11,394 bases of DNA from JBBDIO01 sp040880365 (GTDB lineage Bacteria; Chloroflexota; Anaerolineae; Caldilineales; Caldilineaceae), in assembly GCA_040880365.1 (NCBI GenBank), contig JBBDIO010000280.1, positions 1 through 11,394 on the forward strand. The letters are read 5' to 3'. This document shows positions 1 to 6,228 of the stretch, one piece after another. The stretch's first letter is position 1; the number at the start of each line of letters is the position of its first letter. The notes below the pieces were generated by a model. It searched no databases. It saw nothing but the letters and a program-made list of their open reading frames with translations, and was not told the origin of the DNA. The position numbers and the translations under genes are program-made.

Positions 1-89
1 TGGGGACTGTCCGCATGCGTTGGGCTACGGTAAACAAGAACGGGGGCGGCGGCAGGCGAATTGTGCATAGGATACGGTGAGGGTGGCGT

Positions 90-632
90 TTACATCGGCA
101 GGGGCACGGCATCACCGCCTTTACCCCGCCAGGACACATTCGCCGGTTTGGGCAATTTTTCAAATTGCCATGGTTTCGGCTTCGCAAACACACTCCGTCG
201 AGTTCCGCGGGCTGCGATTACAATCACATCATGCAAGTGCCGAAACATGGAGTATTCCTCGCGCTGTGTGCCGCCGAATTCACCCAGGGCAAAGAGATGG
301 CGCATAGAGAGCGCACGCAGATGGTGCAGGGTGATAGGAACAGGCGCGTCGGTTGGCGTGTAGCGGCACCAGATATTGTAGTCGCAATGAAGCTCGCGCA
401 CTTCCTGAGGAGTGACAGCACACCAAGGGCCACTAACTTCACAAAAGTAGATCGTTAGCGCGGAGAGATAATTAAGCGCAGAGTCGAATTGAGCGGTACT
501 ATTTGGATCGCAGGGGAGATGTCCGCACCTGCGAAAGCGGAGCCAGTTAGAGGCTGTATAGTCAGGCAAAGCAGACGTCAATCCTTGGGTGAACATCTGT
601 GAGTAGTATAGAGCAAAAAAATGGTACGACAA
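90..632 (-). CDS. Uncharacterised ORF downstream of truncated binding protein; possible pseudogene remnant
   Basis: This is a 180-residue open frame beginning with TTG and overlapping the 3' end of the binding-protein gene 578-1345 in another frame. I recognise no family. The product is rich in aromatic and basic residues, has several cysteines and shows no signal peptide or membrane segment. An in-frame stop sits at 648-650, so it cannot be a simple in-frame extension. A run of seven A (615-621 on the plus strand) lies where the two frames overlap. One frame slip there would join the two readings, so part of this ORF may be the decayed C-lobe of the upstream protein. I found no convincing match to a C-lobe after the first 15 or so residues. 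It may equally be a small unrelated gene or non-coding sequence. No good ribosome binding site was seen at the TTG. Confidence 0.25.
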   Translation of the reverse strand: MSYHFFALYYSQMFTQGLTSALPDYTASNWLRFRRCGHLPCDPNSTAQFDSALNYLSALTIYFCEVSGPWCAVTPQEVRELHCDYNIWCRYTPTDAPVPITLHHLRALSMRHLFALGEFGGTQREEYSMFRHLHDVIVIAARGTRRSVFAKPKPWQFEKLPKPANVSWRGKGGDAVPLPM

Positions 633-1345
633 GAGGAAATCACTTTTTCACACATCAGGAATGAAGCTGTGCCGCTCAGTTCGTAATGAACATAGAGAAA
701 CCCCAATGCGCATGTACTTTCCTGTTCTTCAGCTCCCTCGTAAGCAATAAGCAGATCCGGTTCGAACTCCAATGTCGTTTCCCAACTGGAGCCATAGGGG
801 CCGATATCACCAATCAGTCCGGCTTCAAATCGGACATTTACGTTGGTAAGGTATTCAATCCCCGTGCGATAAACGCCGCGCCAGGCAATCAGATATTCCT
901 CTAACCCCAACATTTCCACCGCGCCCAAAATCCCGCCGCTGCCGTCGATGAGCTGACGAATCGGGATTTCAAAAATGTATGTATCGTCCACCCCTGCATA
1001 TTCTGCGGGGTGTGGCGCGCCACATTGTACGAGCACATAGGTTTCCCGATTGCCTGCGGGGTCTGGGATCAACAACATGTCGATTACTTTGTAGGAGTTG
1101 TGATAGCTGACCTGCCATTGACTTGAATACTCGGCTTCGACTTTTTCGGGAAAGTAATCGGTGTTGGGGTCGAAAGTTTCCAGACAATCCGACGGATTGG
1201 CAGAAATGGTTTGGACATTTGTATTTTCTGATGGGCTAACTTCCGCTTGCGCAGGTGTGGTTGGGGCTTCTGTCACTGGCGCGCAAGCGATGAAAAGCAG
1301 TGAACAGAGAAATAGAAGTGACATACGCCCAGCTAAGCCATGCAT
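578..1345 (-). CDS. Siderophore/cobalamin-type ABC substrate-binding lipoprotein, N-lobe only (probably truncated or frameshifted)
   Basis: The product is an extracytoplasmic binding lipoprotein of the Peripla_BP_2 (FecB/BtuF-like) family. I take the start at 1345 because the signal peptide begins there and an AAAGGA site lies about 9 bases upstream; a longer frame opens at 1381. The signal peptide ends in a lipobox with Cys21, followed by a Thr/Pro/Ala-rich linker. Family-typical stretches follow: FPEKVEAEY near residue 65, a segment containing YVLVQCGAP, an LGAVEMLGLEEYLIAWRG segment matching the first lobe, and FEPDLLIAYEG near residue 194. After that point the family pattern fades and the frame stops at 255 residues, well short of the usual 330-380. 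The gene is divergent from the zinc cassette and has no adjacent permease. It may be a damaged gene, a sequencing frameshift, or a spare binding protein for the FecCD system at the right of the window. Confidence 0.7.
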   Translation of the reverse strand: MHGLAGRMSLLFLCSLLFIACAPVTEAPTTPAQAEVSPSENTNVQTISANPSDCLETFDPNTDYFPEKVEAEYSSQWQVSYHNSYKVIDMLLIPDPAGNRETYVLVQCGAPHPAEYAGVDDTYIFEIPIRQLIDGSGGILGAVEMLGLEEYLIAWRGVYRTGIEYLTNVNVRFEAGLIGDIGPYGSSWETTLEFEPDLLIAYEGAEEQESTCALGFLYVHYELSGTASFLMCEKVISSCRTIFLLYTTHRCSPKD

Positions 1346-1398
1346 TGGAGTTTGTCCTTTTGATGAGATGAAGATAGGCAAAAAGGTTGTTGTATGGG

Positions 1399-1427
1399 AC
1401 GCAATTGATAAAAAATCTCAATTGCGT
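1399..1427. promoter_or_regulatory. Perfect 10-bp inverted repeat enclosing a Fur/Zur-like box
   Basis: ACGCAATTGA (1399-1408) and TCAATTGCGT (1418-1427) are exact reverse complements around a 9-base A-rich centre. Nested inside is the 15-mer TGATAAAAAATCTCA (1406-1420), which resembles the 7-1-7 Fur-family box TGATAATNATTATCA. It lies about 60 bases upstream of the binding-protein start at 1345 and about 115 bases upstream of the GTPase start at 1533. Its position in a divergent promoter region next to zinc-starvation genes suggests a Zur or Fur operator. A hairpin role is possible, but there is no T tract to make it a terminator. Confidence 0.5.
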
Positions 1428-1472
1428 GGCGAATTTGTGTTTCCGCACACTTCGGGTATCATAATCCGTAAG

Positions 1473-1487
1473 TGAGATTTATTCTCA
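1473..1487. promoter_or_regulatory. Second Fur/Zur-like operator upstream of the zinc cassette
   Basis: TGAGATTTATTCTCA is a 15-base inverted repeat with arms TGAGA/TCTCA. It shares TGAGATTT with the minus-strand reading of the box at 1406-1420, TGAGATTTTTTATCA. It ends 45 bases before the GTPase start, a usual place for a repressor to block transcription. A possible weak promoter lies just upstream (TTGTGT at 1435-1440, TATCAT at 1457-1462, 16-base spacer). Zur is the favoured regulator because of the genes that follow; no regulator gene is in the window. Confidence 0.5.
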
Positions 1488-1532
1488 ATTGTAGACAGCA
1501 TCGAAATACCTTTGCATTGATCAGAAAGGCAC

Positions 1533-2765
1533 ATGATGTTTCAGGCACTCCAAACAGAAGTCGATCCTTTGCGCCACACCCAGAGGTTGCCGGTAACTGT
1601 GTTGTCCGGCTTTCTGGGCGCGGGCAAAACGACTTTGCTCAACTACGTGCTCAACAATCGCCAGGGGCTGCGCGTGGCGGTGATTGTCAATGATATGAGT
1701 GAGGTGAATATTGACGCCACGTTGGTCGAAAGTGGCGCGCAGTTGAGTCGCACCGAGGAAAAGCTGGTCGAGATGACCAATGGCTGCATCTGCTGTACCT
1801 TGCGCGAAGATCTTTTGCTTGAAGTGGGCAAATTGGCACAGGAAGGCCGCTTCGACTATCTGCTCATTGAATCCACGGGCATCTCTGAACCCATGCCGGT
1901 GGCCGCGACTTTTACCTTTCCCCTGGATGAGGAGCAAACAGTCAGTCTCTCTGACTTTGCGCGGCTCGATACGATGGTGACAGTCGTGGATGCAGCAAAC
2001 TGGCTGGCCGACTATTGGGATAGCCAAAGCCTGGCGGATAAAGGCATGGCCGCGGGTGAGGAGGATGAACGCACACTCAATGATTTGCTGGTGGAGCAGG
2101 TCGAGTTTGCAAATGTCATTATCCTCAACAAGACCGACCTGGTGAGCAAGGAGGGTTTGGAAAAACTGGACGCTATTTTGTACCACCTGAACCCTGGCGC
2201 GCGGTTGATCCACGCACAACATGGGCATATCGAACTCGACCAGGTGTTAAATACAGGTCTCTTTGATTTTGATGTGGCCTCTCAAGCGCCGGGCTGGGCC
2301 CAAGAGTTGCTGGGTGAGCATGTGCCCGAAACCGAAGAATATGGCATCAGCAGCTTTGTCTACCGCGCACGCCGCCCCTTTCATCCCGAACGGCTCTGGG
2401 AAGTGATGGGTTCAGATGTGCTGGACGACGTCTTGCGTTCCAAAGGCTACTTTTGGCTGGCGGATCGCAAAGAGAGTGCCATGCTCTGGTCACAGGCTGG
2501 ACTGCATATCGATGTGAGTGATGCGGGCCGTTGGTGGGCGTCGGTATCGCGCGAAGATTGGCCGGATGATCCCGGCTTTCGTAGCTTTCTCGCCGAAAAC
2601 TGGCATGAACCGGATGGCGACTGTCGCCAGGAGTTGGTCTTTATCGGCATCGATCAGGACCCGGCGCAGATCACCCACGCGCTTAACCAATGCCTGCTGA
2701 CCGACGCCGAGCTGGGAAGTTGGCGCGCGGGAAATCTGACGCTGCACGATCCATTTCCCGCCTAA
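1533..2765 (+). CDS. zigA: COG0523 zinc metallochaperone GTPase, ZigA/ZagA (YciC) type
   Basis: This is a cytoplasmic G3E-family GTPase of the CobW/COG0523 group. Zur-regulated members bind zinc and pass it to client enzymes during zinc shortage. Visible motifs are the Walker A GFLGAGKTT (26-34), the metal-binding CxCC as GCICCTLRED (Cys85, Cys87, Cys88), the ESTGISEP segment (113-120) and the guanine-specificity NKTD (199-202). The C-terminal CobW_C region includes the GYFWLADR segment and RQELVFIG near the end, typical of the long ZigA/YciC form. The length of 410 residues fits. ATG codons occur at 1533 and 1536; a weak AAAGG lies upstream. It heads a tight cluster with bL28 28 bases downstream, and Fur/Zur-like boxes lie in front. 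The family assignment is firm. The zinc role, rather than cobalt or iron, is inferred from subtype and neighbours. Confidence 0.92.
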   Translation: MMFQALQTEVDPLRHTQRLPVTVLSGFLGAGKTTLLNYVLNNRQGLRVAVIVNDMSEVNIDATLVESGAQLSRTEEKLVEMTNGCICCTLREDLLLEVGKLAQEGRFDYLLIESTGISEPMPVAATFTFPLDEEQTVSLSDFARLDTMVTVVDAANWLADYWDSQSLADKGMAAGEEDERTLNDLLVEQVEFANVIILNKTDLVSKEGLEKLDAILYHLNPGARLIHAQHGHIELDQVLNTGLFDFDVASQAPGWAQELLGEHVPETEEYGISSFVYRARRPFHPERLWEVMGSDVLDDVLRSKGYFWLADRKESAMLWSQAGLHIDVSDAGRWWASVSREDWPDDPGFRSFLAENWHEPDGDCRQELVFIGIDQDPAQITHALNQCLLTDAELGSWRAGNLTLHDPFPA

Positions 2766-2779
2766 ACACGAATGGACAG

Positions 2780-2787
2780 AGAGAGGA
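2780..2787 (+). promoter_or_regulatory. Ribosome binding site of bL28
   Basis: AGAGAGGA lies 6 bases before the ATG at 2794 and fixes the start of the short ribosomal protein gene. Confidence 0.7.
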
Positions 2788-2793
2788 ACCAAA

Positions 2794-3030
2794 ATGCCAA
2801 AGTGTGTGCTAAGCGGCAAGAAGCCCCTGTTTGGTAACAATGTGCCGTGGTCGAAAAAGAAAACGCGTCGTGCGTGGCAACCAAATGTTCAGAAATATAC
2901 GCTTTATGTGCCTGAACTGGGCCGCAGTATCACCATAAAGGCGTCGGCCAAAGCGATGCGCAGTGTGGATAAGACGGGGCTGCTTGCCTATCTGAAGAAA
3001 AACAAGATGACCCTTCAAGACATTCGCTAA
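2794..3030 (+). CDS. rpmB: Ribosomal protein bL28, zinc-independent (cysteine-poor) paralogue
   Basis: This is large-subunit ribosomal protein bL28, 78 residues. The hallmark N-terminal segment (SGKKPLFGNNV, residues 7-17, then KKKTRRAWQPNVQ) is clear. Zinc-binding bL28 proteins have two CxxC pairs. Here only Cys4 remains: the partner position is Ser7, and the C-terminal pair near residues 50-55 is replaced by Ala/Ser/Met. This is the so-called C-minus form. In many bacteria it is a second copy expressed under zinc starvation, replacing the zinc-binding version so that ribosomal zinc can be reused. Its place between a COG0523 GTPase and a ZinT-type protein strongly supports that role. A zinc-binding copy elsewhere in the genome is expected but cannot be seen here. 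Confidence 0.93.
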   Translation: MPKCVLSGKKPLFGNNVPWSKKKTRRAWQPNVQKYTLYVPELGRSITIKASAKAMRSVDKTGLLAYLKKNKMTLQDIR

Positions 3031-3060
3031 CTCCATTAAACCTTTTGAAAGGACAATATC

Positions 3061-5043
3061 ATGTCGTTATACCCATACTCAGTGCAAGGCAAAAAGGCTT
3101 TCCGTCGGCTATCTTTCCTCCTTATACTCACGTTCTTGTTGAGTGGCTGCACGGTCAACATTTCCATGACCGACCCAAGCCGCGAAATCGCGCAGATCGT
3201 CGTGGGCGACGAAGCTACCCCAGACACTGAATCTGACCACGCAGCACACGCGCATTCCGAGCAGGCCGCCTTTACCGATTTGAGCGCATGGGAGGGCAGT
3301 TGGATCAGTGCCGATGCCTTCTTAAGCGATCCTGCCGTTGAGGCTGTCTATGCCGCGATTGATGCTGTCGCCGGCCAAGGTGCAGGCGCGGGGCAACGGC
3401 TCCTGGAGACTATGTTGCGCACCGATTTCGTTACAGTAGAGGTCGCAGGCAATACAGTTGTCTATGGGGATGGCACAGCCAGCTTTACCTGTGAATACAC
3501 CTATGCGGGGCCACGCGAGGCTTGGTTTGGCGAGCATACCTTTATCTGGCATCAGGCAGAATTAAGCACAGGGGACGATGGCTGTGAAGCCTATCGCTAT
3601 TTGCTGCTCACCGAATCCCATGCGGGCGACGCAGGTGATATTGTTCACTGGCACGCGCGCTATGGTGATACAAGCTTCGAGCAAGTAAGCAACGATTCTG
3701 CACTTGAGCTTTGGTGGCCCAGCATCATGCCCAGCGAAACTACCGCGCAAGACCTGGCCGACGGCTGGATTGGCAACGCCGACGCCTTTGCGGCAATGTT
3801 GGTGACGGAGCCGGCGGAGGCTCCCGAAACGCAAAGCGGCCCCGCGACATTGGTTGTGGCCGATGCGCGCGAAGGTGGGCTTTATGCCTATTCAATTCCA
3901 GATTGGCAACCTGTGGCCGAATTTCCCGACCTGCAGTTGGCCGACCATCCTGGCTATTTGGTGTTGCCCGATGGCCGCGTGTTGTTCACCACGCCCGACA
4001 GCGAATTTATTGTCTTGTCGCTGGCTGGTGACGAGGCAGGCGTTGCAGCACGCGTCGCCCTGCCGGGTGGCGCGATTCATTTTGCCGTTGACCCTACGCT
4101 TGCCTATGCTGTGGTCAGCACCATGCGCGACGAGGCGGCGGGCATCGGCGAAAATACACTGACTCAAATTGAGCTGGCAACCTATACGGCCACATCGATC
4201 CCCGTCACCAGTGGTGAACCTGGGGTCCTGGTGACAGAGCAAGCCGTCTTGCACCGCGATGGCGGTGAAATTGGCCGCCTGGAAGCCTTCCCAATGGCAA
4301 ACTTTGCCACGCAGGATGGTACAGCCGCCAGCTATGTCGACATTGGCGCCTATGGTCACGGTGAGGGCTTGGTCAATGGGCATGCCTATGTGGCGACCGA
4401 CGATGGGATTGATGTCGTGCATATCGACGGCACGGAGTTGACCCATGAGACTGTGATCCCCTGGAATGTTTCAGGGCGTGAAGGCGGGCGCGGCTATTAT
4501 ATGCGTGCAGATGCTCACGGCAATCTCTGGTCATATCTCCGCATTGTCCAAAACCCTGCCGCAGATGCCTCATGGGCCAACTGGCAAGATTGGGGCAATG
4601 ACGCCTATCTCATTAACACAGTGGACAATGAAGCGACACGCTTTGACCTGGGGCCGGGGCTGGTCTATCGCATGTCGCTTTCCCAATCCTATGCGCTCTA
4701 TAGCCGTCTGCATCCCGATGGTGATCAGGCCATCCTGGTGGATGCCGAACCGACCTCGGCCACCTTTGCCGAGATTGTCGCTACGATCGATCTGCCGGCG
4801 ACGAGCGATGCACCTGTTGCAGGCGTTGCCCCCTGGGATGCCGCGGGGCAGCGCATTACCGCCATCACTCCCGATGGCAAGTGGGGCTTTGTTTCTGGCG
4901 GGGGAGATGGCACAGTGCATGTGATCGACACCACCACGCGCGCCATTGTGGGGCAAATCGACGTACCCGCCCCACTCGTTGGCGGTGGGTATCTGCTTGT
5001 GGTGCAGCCTGGGCAACCTGTGCTCGACTCGCTCGGTCGCTAA
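3061..5043 (+). CDS. Lipoprotein fusing a ZinT-like zinc-binding domain to an AztD-like beta-propeller
   Basis: This is a predicted surface lipoprotein of 660 residues for zinc capture and hand-off. A site GAAAGGA precedes the ATG by 7 bases. The signal peptide ends at Cys30 (LLSGC). A short histidine stretch, HAAHAH (60-65), opens the mature part. Residues about 72-250 look like ZinT/YodA: it has WEGSW (77-81), an EYTYAG segment (145-150), YRYLLLT (178-184) and the end HWHARYG...WWPSIMP. His187, His196 and His198 have exactly the 9- and 11-residue spacing that I recall for the three zinc ligands of E. coli ZinT. From about residue 260 to the end, repeated beta-strand-rich units (TLVVADAREGGLYAY, YAVVSTM, GHAYVATDDGIDVVHID, GKWGFVSGGGDGTVHVID) indicate a beta-propeller. 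The GHGEG...NGHAYVATDDGI stretch (432-449) recalls the zinc chaperone AztD. The ZinT assignment is strong; the AztD-type assignment is a context-supported inference. Confidence 0.8.
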   Translation: MSLYPYSVQGKKAFRRLSFLLILTFLLSGCTVNISMTDPSREIAQIVVGDEATPDTESDHAAHAHSEQAAFTDLSAWEGSWISADAFLSDPAVEAVYAAIDAVAGQGAGAGQRLLETMLRTDFVTVEVAGNTVVYGDGTASFTCEYTYAGPREAWFGEHTFIWHQAELSTGDDGCEAYRYLLLTESHAGDAGDIVHWHARYGDTSFEQVSNDSALELWWPSIMPSETTAQDLADGWIGNADAFAAMLVTEPAEAPETQSGPATLVVADAREGGLYAYSIPDWQPVAEFPDLQLADHPGYLVLPDGRVLFTTPDSEFIVLSLAGDEAGVAARVALPGGAIHFAVDPTLAYAVVSTMRDEAAGIGENTLTQIELATYTATSIPVTSGEPGVLVTEQAVLHRDGGEIGRLEAFPMANFATQDGTAASYVDIGAYGHGEGLVNGHAYVATDDGIDVVHIDGTELTHETVIPWNVSGREGGRGYYMRADAHGNLWSYLRIVQNPAADASWANWQDWGNDAYLINTVDNEATRFDLGPGLVYRMSLSQSYALYSRLHPDGDQAILVDAEPTSATFAEIVATIDLPATSDAPVAGVAPWDAAGQRITAITPDGKWGFVSGGGDGTVHVIDTTTRAIVGQIDVPAPLVGGGYLLVVQPGQPVLDSLGR

Positions 5044-5066
5044 TTCGCATCCTCACCTAAACTGGT

Positions 5067-5117
5067 TGACAACTCGACCCATGCCCAACGGCGCGCATGG
5101 GTCGAGTTGTCATTTTT
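5067..5117 (+). terminator. Rho-independent terminator after the ZinT-propeller gene
   Basis: Two perfect 18-base arms (TGACAACTCGACCCATGC at 5067-5084 and its complement at 5095-5112) enclose a 10-base loop and are followed directly by five T. It lies 24 bases after the stop at 5043 and 34 bases before the next start. It should end or attenuate transcription from the first three genes. The downstream binding-protein gene then needs read-through or its own promoter. Confidence 0.88.
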
Positions 5118-5139
5118 GTTGGGTTCGGTATGCTCTGTT

Positions 5140-5143
5140 GAGG
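5140..5143 (+). promoter_or_regulatory. Ribosome binding site deciding the binding-protein start
   Basis: GAGG lies 8 bases before ATG 5152. A longer open frame begins at 5107 inside the terminator stem and has no such site, so 5152 is the better start. Confidence 0.55.
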
Positions 5144-5151
5144 CAAATGCA

Positions 5152-6132
5152 ATGTTCCAAAACTATATTTTCGAGACTCAAAAATGGTTGGTGGGGATGC
5201 TTGCCCTCTGTCTGCCGCTATTGACAGCCTGTGCGCCAGTCGCCGCGCCCACGGCGATGCGAGAAACGTCTGCTCCTGCGCGCGAATCTAGGCTGGAGAT
5301 CGCGGTTAGCTTCCCCGTATTAGCCGATATTGTTGCCAACATTGCAGGCGAACGCGCGGCGGTATGGTCAATTATTCCGGTTGGCGGCGATCCCCACACC
5401 TATATGGCGACACCCCAAGATTTGGTGCGGATGGCAGAAAGCGATCTGCTCATTCGCATGGGGGCAAATTTTGAACGACTGGTCGAATCTGGACAGTGGC
5501 GGCGTTCGGTGCGCGAAGCCGGCATCCCGGAGTTGGTAGTGGCTGACCATCTCGAACTCATCAAGATTGACAAAGTGATCGACCACGGCGACCATGTTCA
5601 CGATTTACGGTCTGGCGACCCCCATGTTTGGCTCGATCCGCAAAAGGTGCTGGAGATGATTCCCGTCATCGTGGCGACTCTTTCCGAGGTTGATCCCGCG
5701 GGGGCTGAAACATATGCGGCCAACGGGGTAGCCTATGTGGCGCAAGTGGAAGCAGTTGATACAGAACTGGTAGAAGCAATGGCCCACATCCCACCTCAAC
5801 GCCGCAAACTCATTGTTCACCACGATGCCTATACCTACTTTGCGGCGCGCTTCGGCTTTGAAGTCTTGGGCTATGTAGTCACAAATCCAGAACAAGGGCA
5901 AAGTTCTGCTGCCAACCTGGCGCACCTGAACGATTTGATTGCAACCACAGGGATTTCCGCCGTCTTTCGCGAGCCACAGTTTAATGCCAATATATTGGAA
6001 CAATTGGCCCAAGACCAAGGTGTACGTGTTGGCGTGTTACTGACCGATAGCTTTACGGAAGATGTCACCACCTATCTTGGCCTCATTCGTTTCAACATGA
6101 ATAGCCTTGTGCAGCATCTGACCCGTCCGTGA
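5152..6132 (+). CDS. znuA: Zinc ABC transporter substrate-binding lipoprotein, ZnuA/AztC family
   Basis: This is an extracytoplasmic metal-binding lipoprotein of cluster A-I (ZnuA, AztC, AdcA, PsaA), 326 residues. The signal peptide ends in a lipobox with Cys27 (LLTAC). Expected ligands are visible: His82 in GGDPHTY, His158 in DPHVWLDP, and His224 in VHHDAYTYFAARFGF. Glu274 lies in FREPQFN, and an acidic residue, Asp299, lies in LTDSF. Histidine at the third position points to zinc, since manganese binders of this family usually have Glu there. The His-rich loop between the first two ligands is short (HGDHVHD, 145-151). AztC proteins with little or no loop receive zinc from AztD, which fits the propeller protein encoded just upstream. 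No ATPase or permease gene of the ZnuBC/AztAB type is next to it. Assignment as a metal-binding protein is firm; zinc is likely. Confidence 0.9.
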   Translation: MFQNYIFETQKWLVGMLALCLPLLTACAPVAAPTAMRETSAPARESRLEIAVSFPVLADIVANIAGERAAVWSIIPVGGDPHTYMATPQDLVRMAESDLLIRMGANFERLVESGQWRRSVREAGIPELVVADHLELIKIDKVIDHGDHVHDLRSGDPHVWLDPQKVLEMIPVIVATLSEVDPAGAETYAANGVAYVAQVEAVDTELVEAMAHIPPQRRKLIVHHDAYTYFAARFGFEVLGYVVTNPEQGQSSAANLAHLNDLIATTGISAVFREPQFNANILEQLAQDQGVRVGVLLTDSFTEDVTTYLGLIRFNMNSLVQHLTRP

Positions 6133-6212
6133 GCGAAGGATTGCACGCACAGTGGCAACGCTGTATTCGGCTGGTTTCGGCGGTTGGCGGCTTAATTTAT
6201 CAGAGTATTTTC

Positions 6213-6220
6213 AAGAGGAG
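6213..6220 (+). promoter_or_regulatory. Ribosome binding site of the thioredoxin-reductase-like gene
   Basis: AAGAGGAG lies 8 bases before the ATG at 6229. The 96 bases between the binding-protein stop and this start show no terminator and no Fur-like box by eye, so co-transcription is plausible. Confidence 0.65.
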
Positions 6221-6228
6221 TTTGATAG

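Noticed and set aside
61..458. Plus-strand small open frames at the left edge
   Set aside because: Short, mutually overlapping, without ribosome sites or family features; the minus-strand frame is the only one slightly better and is itself uncertain.
1521..2228. Long minus-strand open frame of 235 codons opposite the GTPase gene
   Set aside because: Antisense shadow of a strongly supported gene with clear motifs; its own translation has no recognisable domain.
5107..5151. Upstream start for the zinc receptor, adding 15 residues
   Set aside because: It would begin inside the terminator stem, has no ribosome site and would displace the signal peptide.
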